Part shown: positions 35,228 through 43,155 of the stretch, piece by piece | How the letters are laid out: each line of letters starts with the position of its first letter | Numbering within the stretch: position 1 is the first letter of the stretch | Assembly (NCBI RefSeq): GCF_036227225.1 | Contig: NZ_CP109444.1 | Span: forward strand, 992,001-1,056,000 | Direction of reading: 5' to 3' | DNA: 64,000 nt | Origin: Streptomyces sp. NBC_01478 | GTDB lineage: Bacteria; Actinomycetota; Actinomycetes; Streptomycetales; Streptomycetaceae | Position numbers and translations under genes: made by a program | The notes under the pieces: generated by a model | The model's database searches: none | Told to the model about the DNA's origin: nothing | What the model saw: only the letters and a program-made list of their open reading frames with translations

Positions 35228-35658
35228 TCTTACTCCTACTGCGACGACCGCGAACGCGGCCGGTGACAGACCGGACAGCCGGGTCTGCTGTCCGGGAAGA
35301 GCCGAGCTGTGCGGGACTGGCAGAACTTTGACCAATCCGTGGAGGATCCGTGGGGGTGGCTGCGTGGAGGATGACAGCGTTGACCCGTCCATGTCACGCA
35401 GGTCAGGGGCACTCAAGGGTTTTCCCTCTGTCAGGGATTTCGCTACAAGTTCCGAAATTATTCGTGACGGCTGAGCCACGCCGGCGAAACAGACCCTCCC
35501 TAACGTCGCAGTCAGCCACAGAGGTCCCATCAGCCGCATTACGGCCGCCGGACCGATAACGCTGCTTTCCCCGAAAATCCCCGAACCGGAATCCGCACAG
35601 GGCGGAACTCCGGAAATCCCTCCACTGTCCTCAGCGCCCCATGAGACAGGAGTCCCGA
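35228..35658. promoter_or_regulatory. Divergent control region of M4 protease and sugar-transport operon
   Basis: This 431-bp gap carries no supportable gene. Apart from the inverted repeat at 35586-35613 described separately, I see no clear promoter boxes. It must hold promoters of both flanking units. Confidence 0.4.
35586..35613. promoter_or_regulatory. Imperfect inverted repeat, candidate operator of the sugar operon
   Basis: CCGGA-a-TCCGC (35586-35596) is mirrored by GCGGA-ac-TCCGG (35602-35613) around a five-base centre. It ends 45 bp before the GTG of the binding-protein gene. The ROK regulator encoded in the same operon is the natural candidate to bind it. Confidence 0.4.
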
Positions 35659-36963
35659 GTGTCCAATCCCTCCCGCCGCGGCGTCCTCAGACTGTCCGCC
35701 GGTACCGCACTGCTCGGCACCCTCGCCCTCGCAGGCTGCGGGCGCGGCGACACCGCCACGGCCACCGCGAAGGCCACCGCCGAGTCGGTCGACGACAAGC
35801 CGGCCACCGGCACCGTCAATGTCTGGGCCGCCCAGGGCGACGCCGACGTCCTCGCCAAGGTGATCAAGCCCTTCAAGGCCGCGAACCCGGACGTCACCGT
35901 GAAGTTCACGCTGATACCGAACTCCGAGTACTACACGAAGCTCCAGGCCGCGATCGCGGCGGGCAAGGGCCCCGATGTGGCCCAGTTCTTCCCCGAGTCG
36001 CAGGCGCAGTTCCTCGACCCGTCGATCCTGCGCCCCGTGCCGGACGGACTCGTCGACTCCGGTGTCTTCTTCAAGAGCCTGTGGGACGCCGGTCTGGTCA
36101 AGGACGTGGCGTACACGGTGCCCTGGTACGCGTACACGTACGCCCTCGTCTACCGCGCCGACCTCGCCAGGAAGGCGGGCGTCAAGCCACCCACCACGTG
36201 GGCCCAAATGGTGCCGTTCTTCAAGGCGTTGGAGGGTGCCGGAGCCGTGCGCGGGCTCGGGGCCGACAACGGCTGGGACATCTTCAACGGCCAGGACGTC
36301 GCGATGTACGCCTGGCAGGCGGGCGGCAGCCTGCTCTCCACCGACGGCAGTTGGACCCTCGACACACCGGCGGTGGTCGACGCCCTCAAGTACAACGCGT
36401 CGTTCTTCACCTCGGGTTCGGCCGACACGGCGACCCCCACCTTCCTCGACGCACAGCCGTACTTCGTGTCCGGGAGGACCGCCACGATGATCACCGGCCC
36501 CTGGGTGCTCGGGCAGCTCGACACCGCCGCGAAGGAGACCGGCTGGACGGCGGCCCATGTCGCCACGGCTCCGCTGCCGGCCGGCGCCTCGGGCAGCGTC
36601 TCCTTCTCGGCCGGGGGCACTTGGGGCGTCCTCGCGGACAGCGGGAACACGGACGCGTCGTGGAAGTTCGTCCGGTACGTCTCGAAGCCGAGCACGCAGG
36701 TCGCGCAGTACTCGGCGTACGGCTCGCTGCCGGCGGTGATCTCCGCCTGGGACGATCCGGCCGTCAAGAAGCAGCCGCTCCTCGACGCCTTCCTCACCCA
36801 GCTCAAGAACACCAAGGCCTTTCCGCAGGTGGGCAGTTGGCAGCAGGTCGCCACCCGGCTGGGCAAGGAGGTCGAGACCGTGGCCAAGGGCACGCAGACC
36901 GCGGAGAAGGCCGCCGCGAGCATCCAGGCGTACGCCAAGAGCCTCGGCACGGGCGCGGAGTGA
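35659..36963 (+). CDS. Sugar ABC transporter substrate-binding lipoprotein
   Basis: The 434-residue extracytoplasmic binding protein (family 1, MalE-like) has a lipoprotein signal with the lipobox LAGC, the cysteine becoming residue 1 of the mature protein, and an upstream RRGVL stretch that may allow Tat export. The fold signature TVNVWAAQGD begins the mature domain. It captures an oligosaccharide or glycoside for the two permeases that follow. GTG 35659 is chosen over ATG 35641 because AGGAG at 35648-35652 is correctly spaced for it. Confidence 0.93.
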   Translation: MSNPSRRGVLRLSAGTALLGTLALAGCGRGDTATATAKATAESVDDKPATGTVNVWAAQGDADVLAKVIKPFKAANPDVTVKFTLIPNSEYYTKLQAAIAAGKGPDVAQFFPESQAQFLDPSILRPVPDGLVDSGVFFKSLWDAGLVKDVAYTVPWYAYTYALVYRADLARKAGVKPPTTWAQMVPFFKALEGAGAVRGLGADNGWDIFNGQDVAMYAWQAGGSLLSTDGSWTLDTPAVVDALKYNASFFTSGSADTATPTFLDAQPYFVSGRTATMITGPWVLGQLDTAAKETGWTAAHVATAPLPAGASGSVSFSAGGTWGVLADSGNTDASWKFVRYVSKPSTQVAQYSAYGSLPAVISAWDDPAVKKQPLLDAFLTQLKNTKAFPQVGSWQQVATRLGKEVETVAKGTQTAEKAAASIQAYAKSLGTGAE

Positions 36964-36970
36964 GCCGCGG

Positions 36971-37882
36971 ATGACCACCACGCTCGTCCCCGCAGCGCGG
37001 CGCAGGGCACGCAACTCCCGTCGCACGGCGGTCGCGTGGCTGTTCCTCGCGCCGTTCGCCGTCGTGTTCCTGCTCTACACCGCGATCCCCACGGTGGCCG
37101 CGCTCGGCTTCAGCCTGACCGATCTGCGGGGCTCGGACCTGCGCCATCCGCTCGCGGTGGACTTCACCGGCCTGGACAACTACCTGCGTCTGTTCCAGGA
37201 TCCGACCTTCCTGCGGGACATCCTGAACACCGCCGTCTTCGTCGCCGTCGGTGTACCGCTGACGATGGCGATCGGCTTCGGGCTGGCCCTGGCGCTGAAC
37301 TCCGGGATCCGGCGGCTGCGCGGGGTGTTCCGTACGGTCTTCTTCGCACCGGTCGTCACGAACGTCGTCGCGGTCGCCCTGATCTGGCAGTACGCCTTCA
37401 ACGCGGGCGGCACCGTCAACAAGGCGCTGGCGGCGGTGGGCCTGGCCGGTCCGAACTGGCTGGACGATCCGCAGCTCGCGATGCCGGTGGTGATCCTGCT
37501 CGGCGTCTGGCGCAACTTCGGCACCGCGATGGTCCTGTTCCTGGCCGGACTCCAGGCCGTACCGGAGGACGTGTACGAGGCCGCCGCGCTCGACGGGGCG
37601 GGCAGATGGCGGCAGTTGAGGCACATCACCCTGCCGCTCCTGCTGCCCACCACCCTCATGGTGTCGGTACTGCTGACCGTCTTCTACCTCCAGGTCTTCG
37701 ACGAGCCCTATCTCCTCACGGACGGCGGCCCGTTGGGGTCGACGGAGTCCGTGTCGCTGTACACCTACCACCAGTTCGGGTCCGGCCAACTGGGCATGTC
37801 CTCGGCCGCGTCCTTCGTGATGCTGCTGCTCGTGCTGCTGGTGAGTGCCGTCCAGTTCCGACTGCTGAGGCCCCGCACATGA
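36971..37882 (+). CDS. Sugar ABC transporter permease (MalF-type)
   Basis: The 303-residue inner-membrane protein has six predicted helices and the EAA loop EDVYEAAALDGAGRWRQLRHITLP, which docks onto the ATPase. It belongs to the CUT1 sugar-uptake family. It starts seven bases after the binding-protein stop and its TGA overlaps the next ATG. No ATPase gene is in the operon, as is common in Streptomyces, where MsiK energises several transporters. Confidence 0.93.
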   Translation: MTTTLVPAARRRARNSRRTAVAWLFLAPFAVVFLLYTAIPTVAALGFSLTDLRGSDLRHPLAVDFTGLDNYLRLFQDPTFLRDILNTAVFVAVGVPLTMAIGFGLALALNSGIRRLRGVFRTVFFAPVVTNVVAVALIWQYAFNAGGTVNKALAAVGLAGPNWLDDPQLAMPVVILLGVWRNFGTAMVLFLAGLQAVPEDVYEAAALDGAGRWRQLRHITLPLLLPTTLMVSVLLTVFYLQVFDEPYLLTDGGPLGSTESVSLYTYHQFGSGQLGMSSAASFVMLLLVLLVSAVQFRLLRPRT

Positions 37883-38775
37883 CCGCCGTAGCCGCGTCGT
37901 TGAACGACGCCGACCTGACCACCGCCACCGTCGAGGGCCGAACCGTCGTACGCACGCGGTCGGTTGGCCGCCCGCTGCTGTGCGGCGCGCTGGTGCTGTG
38001 CGCGCTGCTGACCCTGCTGCCCTTCTTCTGGGTGGTCAGCGGCTCGCTGCGCGGCCTGGACGAGATCCGCTCCGACCCGGGCGCTTGGCTGCCGCACCAC
38101 GTCACGCCCGACAACTTCGTGCGGCTGTTCCGGACCGAGGGCTTCGGACGGTTCCTGACCAACAGCGTCCTGGTCGCCCTCATGGTGGTGATCGGCAACA
38201 TCGTGGCGGCCTCGGCCGCCGGATACGCCCTCGCCAAGCTCGAATTCGCGGGCAGGCGGCTGGCGTTCGGCGCGGTGATGGCGGCGATGATGGTGCCGTT
38301 CACGACGGTGTTCGTCACCCAGTTCGTGATCACCGTGGACATGGGTCTCGCCGACACCCTGACCGGGATCGCGCTGCCCGGCGTGGCGCTCCCGCTGTCG
38401 GTGTTCATCATGCGGCAGTACGCGCAGTCGGTGCCCGACGAGTTGCTGGAGGCGGCGCGCATCGACGGCGCGGGCGAATTCCGGATCTTCTTCCGGATCT
38501 TCCTTCCGCTGGCCGGTCCGGCGGTCGCGACGATCACGATCATGTCGTTCCTGAACTCGTGGAACAACTTCATCTGGCCGCTCATCGTCGCCCAGAGCAC
38601 CGCGAGTTACACCCTCCCGGTCGGGCTCGCCGCCACCAGCCAGGCGGCCCAGCACGTCACCGACTACGGCCTGGTCCTGGCCGGCGCGATCGTCGTGATG
38701 CTGCCGGTCCTCGTGCTCTTCCTGTTCCTCCAGCGGTACTTCGTGCAGGGCATCGCCGGATCGGGGATGCGGTGA
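37879..38775 (+). CDS. Sugar ABC transporter permease (MalG-type)
   Basis: The 298-residue protein is the second CUT1 permease, with six helices and an EAA loop DELLEAARIDGAGEFRIFFRIFLP. Its ATG 37879 overlaps the first permease's stop (ATGA). The 70-bp gap after it contains ACACCTG-N9-CAGGTGT (38775-38797), a short hairpin that might reduce read-through into the regulator gene. Confidence 0.93.
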   Translation: MTAVAASLNDADLTTATVEGRTVVRTRSVGRPLLCGALVLCALLTLLPFFWVVSGSLRGLDEIRSDPGAWLPHHVTPDNFVRLFRTEGFGRFLTNSVLVALMVVIGNIVAASAAGYALAKLEFAGRRLAFGAVMAAMMVPFTTVFVTQFVITVDMGLADTLTGIALPGVALPLSVFIMRQYAQSVPDELLEAARIDGAGEFRIFFRIFLPLAGPAVATITIMSFLNSWNNFIWPLIVAQSTASYTLPVGLAATSQAAQHVTDYGLVLAGAIVVMLPVLVLFLFLQRYFVQGIAGSGMR

Positions 38776-38845
38776 CACCTGTGACGCGGGCAGGTGTGTT
38801 CGTTCCGGTCGTGCGGGGCAAGTCCGAGGAGGCGGAGGGGTGTTG

Positions 38846-39985
38846 ATGGCGGGGATGAACCAGAGCGCCGTGCGGCGCGTCAACACCTCGGTCGTCCTGC
38901 GCGCGCTCGCGGTGTCCGCGGGGCCCACGACCCTGACCGCGCTCGCCGAACAGGCCGGGCTGTCCCGCCGTACCATCGAGCTGATCCTGGACTCGCTCGT
39001 CGAGGCGGGCTGGGTCGCCGAGTTGGAGCGGATTCCGACCAGCGGCTCCGCCGGGCGACCGGCCCGGCGGTACGAACTGTGCGCGGAACACGCCCTGTTG
39101 GCGGCCGTCAGCATCAACACCGTGGACGCCTCGGCCGTCATCGCCGATGTGCGCGGCCGGATCGTCGGCCGGGCGCACCGCCGGCTGCGCGCCTACCAGG
39201 ACCCCCGGGTCACGCTCGACGACGCGGCGGACCTGGTGCGGAAGGCGCTCGACGACGCGGGCGGCTCGGCGGACCGGCTGCGCGCCGGTGCGGTGGCGGG
39301 CGGTGGCGCCATCGACGACGAGGGGGTCGTACGACGTCTGGTGCACACCACGCGCTGGGAGGGCGTGCATCTGCCCGCGGAGCTCGGGCGGCGGATCCAG
39401 ATGCCCTGGTTCGCGGACAACGACACCAACCTCGGTGCGCTCGCGGAGCGTTGGCGAGGTGTGGCCGGTGACCACGACAACGTCGTATGGGCGCACCTCG
39501 GCAACCGGACCGGCCTCGGCATCCTGATCCGGGGCGCCGTGCACCGGGGGCTGGACGGTGCCGCGGGCGAGATCGTCGAGGCCCAGTCGATCCCGACCGG
39601 CACGGTCGCGGAGCACCCGGTGGCCTGGCTGAGTTCACCGGAACCGGCCCGGCGCATGGTGGCGCTGGAGCGCTTCGACGCGGCCCGCGCCGGTGACGCG
39701 GCAGCGCTCGCCGAGGTGGACGAGTTCGTCGAGAACATCACCTCGATCCTCACCACCCTGTCGTGGACGGTCGCGCCCTCGCTCATCGTGCTCGGCGGCG
39801 GTCTGGAGGACGCGGCCGATGTGCTGCTTCCCCGGGTGCGCGAGGCGATGCGCGTCGCCCGTACCCCCGCGATCGAACTGCGCGCCACCGGCCTTGGCCG
39901 CGACGCCGCGCTCATCGGCGCCGTGAAGCTGGCGCTCGACCGCATGGACACCGAGTTGTTCGGCCCGCTCGCGCCCAGTGCCTAA
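38846..39985 (+). CDS. ROK-family transcriptional regulator
   Basis: The 379-residue protein has an N-terminal winged helix-turn-helix (about 10-70; LTALAEQAGLSRRTIELILDSL) and a ROK sugar-sensor domain. The ROK zinc-binding cysteine motif is not present, and the region expected to carry the kinase-like EIGH signature reads GAAGEIVEAQS, so it is probably a pure regulator that binds a sugar ligand. GGAGGGG ends five bases before ATG 38846. Its place between the transporter and the enzymes suggests it represses the whole operon. Confidence 0.88.
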   Translation: MAGMNQSAVRRVNTSVVLRALAVSAGPTTLTALAEQAGLSRRTIELILDSLVEAGWVAELERIPTSGSAGRPARRYELCAEHALLAAVSINTVDASAVIADVRGRIVGRAHRRLRAYQDPRVTLDDAADLVRKALDDAGGSADRLRAGAVAGGGAIDDEGVVRRLVHTTRWEGVHLPAELGRRIQMPWFADNDTNLGALAERWRGVAGDHDNVVWAHLGNRTGLGILIRGAVHRGLDGAAGEIVEAQSIPTGTVAEHPVAWLSSPEPARRMVALERFDAARAGDAAALAEVDEFVENITSILTTLSWTVAPSLIVLGGGLEDAADVLLPRVREAMRVARTPAIELRATGLGRDAALIGAVKLALDRMDTELFGPLAPSA

Positions 39986-40019
39986 CTCCCCCCACGACAC
40001 CCGACTTTGGAGTCTGCTT

Positions 40020-41546
40020 GTGACCGACACCCCCCACACCGACGTCCTCATCGTGGGCAGCGGCATCATGGGTTCCGTCGTGGCCCGGCTGCTGCGGGAG
40101 AGCGATCCGCGGCTGGGCATCACGATGGTCGACGGCGGCAGCGCGATCGGCGGGGCACCGGGGCTGCATCTGCACGACGTCGCCGACCCGGCCCTCGGGT
40201 CGCGGTACAGCGAGCGGGTCGAGTCGGGCATCCAGGGCATGTACACCGGCGCCGAGGTGGTGCGCGAGGTCGCGGACGGCCTCGCCGGCCTGGCGCCGGG
40301 CATGGTCCACGCGCTGGCCTTCGGCGAGGACAGCGAGGCGATGCCCGCGACGGCGCTCGCCTGGAACGCGGGCGGCATGGGTGTCCACTGGACCGCCGCG
40401 ACCCCGTGGCCCGCAGGCTCCGAGGTCTTCGACTTCGGCGACCCGGCCCGCTGGGCGGCCGACCTGGACACCGCGCGCCGGCTGCTCGCCGTCTCCCCCT
40501 CCCCCATCGGCCCGACCGAGGTCGGCCGGACCGTCCTCGACGTCCTGCGCCGCCGCTACGACGGCACCGCACCCGCCGACCGACGCCCGCAGCCGATGCC
40601 CATGGCCGTCACGGCAACGGACTCGGGGCCCATGCCGCGCACGGCGCCCGGGACGATCTTCCCGGCGATCGCGACGGGCGGCGACCCGGCGTTCACCCTG
40701 CTCACGGGGACGCTCGCCACCCGGTTGCTCGTCTCGGGCGGCCGGGTCGGCGGCTGCCGACTGCGCCGTGTCGCCGACGGCACGGAGTCCGTACTGCACG
40801 CGGACACCGTGATCGTGTGCGCCGACGCGCTGCGCACCCCGCAACTGCTGTTCGCCTCGGGCATCCGCCCCCCGGCGCTGGGCCGCCACCTCAACGAGCA
40901 CGCGTTCATCACCGCCCAGGTCCTGCTGGATCTGGACCGGTTCGGCATCGCCCTGGACGAGCTCCCGCTGCCCCGCGCCGGCGAGTTCAGCACGGACTCG
41001 CTGTGGCTGCCGCAGAACGGGCCGGCCCAGCCGTTCCACGGCCAGATCATGAACCGGACGTACGTCGACGAGAGCGGTCGCCCCCTCGCCCACGCCGTGG
41101 GCCTGTCGCTGCTGGTCCCCGTCGAGTCGCGGCCCGAACACCGCCTCGTCTTCTCGGAGTCGGCGACCGACCTCGCCGGACTGCCGCGTATCGGCGTCGA
41201 GTTCGCCTACTCCGACACCGACCGCGCGCTGATCGACCGGGGACTGGCCGAAGTCCGGTCACTGGCCGAGGAGTTCGGCCCCTTCGACCCCACGACCGAA
41301 CTCGCCCTGCTGCCGCCCGGCTCGTCCCTGCACCTGACCGGCACCGTCCGGTCGGGCACCGCCGACGACGGCTCCAGCGTGTGCGACCCGGACGGCCGGG
41401 TGTGGGGCCTGGACAATCTGTATGTCGCCGGCACCGGAGTGATCCCCACGGCGATGGCCGCCAACGTGACCCTGACCGGCGCGGTGACGGCCGTACGGGC
41501 CGCCCGGGCCGTGACCACCCGTACCGCGCCGCTTGCCGCGCACTGA
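40020..41546 (+). CDS. GMC-family FAD oxidoreductase, pyranose 2-oxidase / C-glycoside 3-oxidase-like
   Basis: The 508-residue protein starts with an FAD-binding Rossmann fold (DVLIVGSGIMGS, residues 8-19) and ends with NLYVAGTGVIPTAMAANVTLT, the second FAD-contact region of GMC enzymes. The length and the N-terminal sequence IMGSVVARLL resemble the pyranose oxidase branch, which in actinobacteria includes C-glycoside 3-oxidases. It would oxidise a ring hydroxyl of an imported glycoside to a keto group. GTG 40020 follows GGAG with seven bases' spacing. Confidence 0.82.
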   Translation: MTDTPHTDVLIVGSGIMGSVVARLLRESDPRLGITMVDGGSAIGGAPGLHLHDVADPALGSRYSERVESGIQGMYTGAEVVREVADGLAGLAPGMVHALAFGEDSEAMPATALAWNAGGMGVHWTAATPWPAGSEVFDFGDPARWAADLDTARRLLAVSPSPIGPTEVGRTVLDVLRRRYDGTAPADRRPQPMPMAVTATDSGPMPRTAPGTIFPAIATGGDPAFTLLTGTLATRLLVSGGRVGGCRLRRVADGTESVLHADTVIVCADALRTPQLLFASGIRPPALGRHLNEHAFITAQVLLDLDRFGIALDELPLPRAGEFSTDSLWLPQNGPAQPFHGQIMNRTYVDESGRPLAHAVGLSLLVPVESRPEHRLVFSESATDLAGLPRIGVEFAYSDTDRALIDRGLAEVRSLAEEFGPFDPTTELALLPPGSSLHLTGTVRSGTADDGSSVCDPDGRVWGLDNLYVAGTGVIPTAMAANVTLTGAVTAVRAARAVTTRTAPLAAH

Positions 41547-41560
41547 GAGGAAGCCCGAAC

Positions 41561-42172
41561 GTGATCGACATCGTGAAGGAGTACCGCGTGGCGCTGCCGG
41601 CGTGGATCGACGACGAGGTGGCCGACGTGCCCGCCGTCGTCCCCGGCCGGGAGGACCGGATGCGCCTCGTGCACCGGCTCGCGGACCGCAACTGGCGGGA
41701 GGGCAACGGCGGTCCGTTCGCGGCCCTCGTCGCCGAGCGCGACACCGGCCGGATCGTCTCGGTGGGCGTGAACGTCGTCCTCGCCTCAGGAGTCTCCAGC
41801 GCACACGCCGAGGTCATGGCCCTCGGGCTGGCCCAAAGGGCCGTCGGCGGCTGGGACTTGGGCGCCGACGGCCTCCCGCCCCATGAACTCGTCGTCAACT
41901 GGCGCCCCTGCGTGCAGTGTTACGGCGCCACCCTGTGGTCCGGGGTGCGCACGGTGGTGGTCGCGGGCGAGGGCCCGGAACTGGAGGAGATCACCACGTT
42001 CGACGAGGGCCCGCTCGGCGCGGACTGGGCCGGGCAGTTCGAGGCGCGCGGCATCGAGGTCGTCGGAGACGTGCTCCGGGACGAGGCGCTGGCCGTGTTC
42101 CGCGACTACCGCAAGGCGGTCGACGAGACGGACGGCATCGTCGTCTACAACGCCCGCGGAGGTACCGCATGA
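41561..42172 (+). CDS. CMP/dCMP-deaminase-fold protein (nucleoside or base deaminase)
   Basis: The 203-residue protein has both zinc motifs of the cytidine deaminase superfamily: H82-A-E84 and P-C117-V-Q-C120. E84 would be the proton shuttle. It is longer than a minimal cytosine or guanine deaminase, with a C-terminal addition of about 50 residues. Family members remove an amino group from a nucleobase, nucleoside or related heterocycle. In an operon with a sugar oxidase this is unexpected and suggests a substrate with both a sugar and an amino-heterocycle. Its stop overlaps the next ATG. Confidence 0.82.
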   Translation: MIDIVKEYRVALPAWIDDEVADVPAVVPGREDRMRLVHRLADRNWREGNGGPFAALVAERDTGRIVSVGVNVVLASGVSSAHAEVMALGLAQRAVGGWDLGADGLPPHELVVNWRPCVQCYGATLWSGVRTVVVAGEGPELEEITTFDEGPLGADWAGQFEARGIEVVGDVLRDEALAVFRDYRKAVDETDGIVVYNARGGTA

Positions 42173-43095
42173 GCCCGCGCTTCGCGACCGACGTCGTCAC
42201 CTTCTACCACCCGGACTTCTGGGACCTTCCCTCCGCGGACGCGGTACGCGCGTGGGCGCTGGCCCACCCCGAGCGCTTCTGGGCCCGGGTGATGGACGCG
42301 TTGACCGAAGCAGGCGTCACGGGCCTCGAACTCACCTTCGCGCCGGGCGACATCGAGTCGGCGCTGCGGGCCTTCGGCAGCGCGCAGGGCTTCCGCCGCG
42401 AACTGGTGGCCCGCGGGCTGTCCGTCGTGAGCGCGTTCGTCGCCGGGGAGGACAGCCCCGACTGGCGGGACCCCGGCAACCTGCCCGCGATCGTCGCCGA
42501 CGCCGAACGACGCGCGGCCTTCCTCGTCGACGTGGGGGCCGAACTCCTCGTCGCGGGCCTCCCGATGCGCGCGACGTTCGGGACCCGGCCGCCCCTGTTC
42601 GTCGACGCCCCGTACATGACCCGCATGGCCGACATCGCGCACGCGGTGGGCGAGGCCGTCTCCCGGCAGGGTGTGCGGCTCGCCTTCCACACGGAGTCCA
42701 ACAGCACCCTCTGGTACGAGCGCGACATCGACCTGTTCATGTCCTTCACCGACCCGCGCTACGTGTGGCTGTGCCCCGACTCCTGCCATATCGCCCTCGG
42801 TGGAGGCGATCCGGTGGCCGTGGCCGGCCGTCACGCGCGGCGCGTCGCGCTGGCGCACTGGAAGGACGCGGTCAGGCCCATCGACGTGGAACTCACGATC
42901 GACGAGACGGTCTTCGCCCAACAGCAGCCCTACATGGCCGAGTTGGGCTCGGGCATCGTCGACTGGAAGGGCTGGGCCGAGGTGATGTCCCGCACGCCCG
43001 GCGCCGACACGGTGCTCATCGAACTGGACGAGGCGGCCGATCCGGTCGCCGCGTTGCTGGCGGGGAGGGCGGTGGCGTCGTCGGTGCTGCCGTGA
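42169..43095 (+). CDS. TIM-barrel sugar isomerase/epimerase-like protein (AP endonuclease 2 fold)
   Basis: The 308-residue protein has the xylose-isomerase-like TIM-barrel metal site: glutamate in GLELTF (about 54), histidine and glutamate in FHTES, aspartate/histidine in PDSCHIALGG, HWKD and the final glutamate in VLIELDE. The family covers isomerases, epimerases, dehydratases and keto-glycoside lyases. Directly after a sugar oxidase, a lyase or isomerase acting on the keto-sugar is the best guess. GGAGGT lies five bases before the ATG, which overlaps the deaminase stop. Confidence 0.85.
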   Translation: MSPRFATDVVTFYHPDFWDLPSADAVRAWALAHPERFWARVMDALTEAGVTGLELTFAPGDIESALRAFGSAQGFRRELVARGLSVVSAFVAGEDSPDWRDPGNLPAIVADAERRAAFLVDVGAELLVAGLPMRATFGTRPPLFVDAPYMTRMADIAHAVGEAVSRQGVRLAFHTESNSTLWYERDIDLFMSFTDPRYVWLCPDSCHIALGGGDPVAVAGRHARRVALAHWKDAVRPIDVELTIDETVFAQQQPYMAELGSGIVDWKGWAEVMSRTPGADTVLIELDEAADPVAALLAGRAVASSVLP

Positions 43096-43127
43096 CCCGG
43101 TGCCCGTCGGTGGCCCAACTGCCGTAC

Positions 43128-43149
43128 GAAAGCGCTTCCTCGATACGAT
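43128..43149 (+). promoter_or_regulatory. Candidate leaderless promoter and LacI-like half-palindrome before the MFS gene
   Basis: GAAAGCGCTTCC (43128-43139) contains the perfect 8-bp palindrome AAGCGCTT. TACGAT (43144-43149) fits a -10 box and ends six bases before ATG 43156, with no Shine-Dalgarno sequence in between, so transcription may start at the ATG. Confidence 0.35.
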
Positions 43150-43155
43150 CCGATC

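Noticed and set aside
33062..35266. Rightward open frame of about 730 codons antisense to the M4 protease gene
   Set aside because: The protease is complete with exact thermolysin motif spacing; the antisense product is Gly/Ala/Arg/Val-rich without domains.
40020..41546. Calling the GMC enzyme a cholesterol or choline oxidase
   Set aside because: No secretion signal, no sterol- or choline-related neighbours; the sugar-transport operon and N-terminal sequence fit the pyranose-oxidase branch better.
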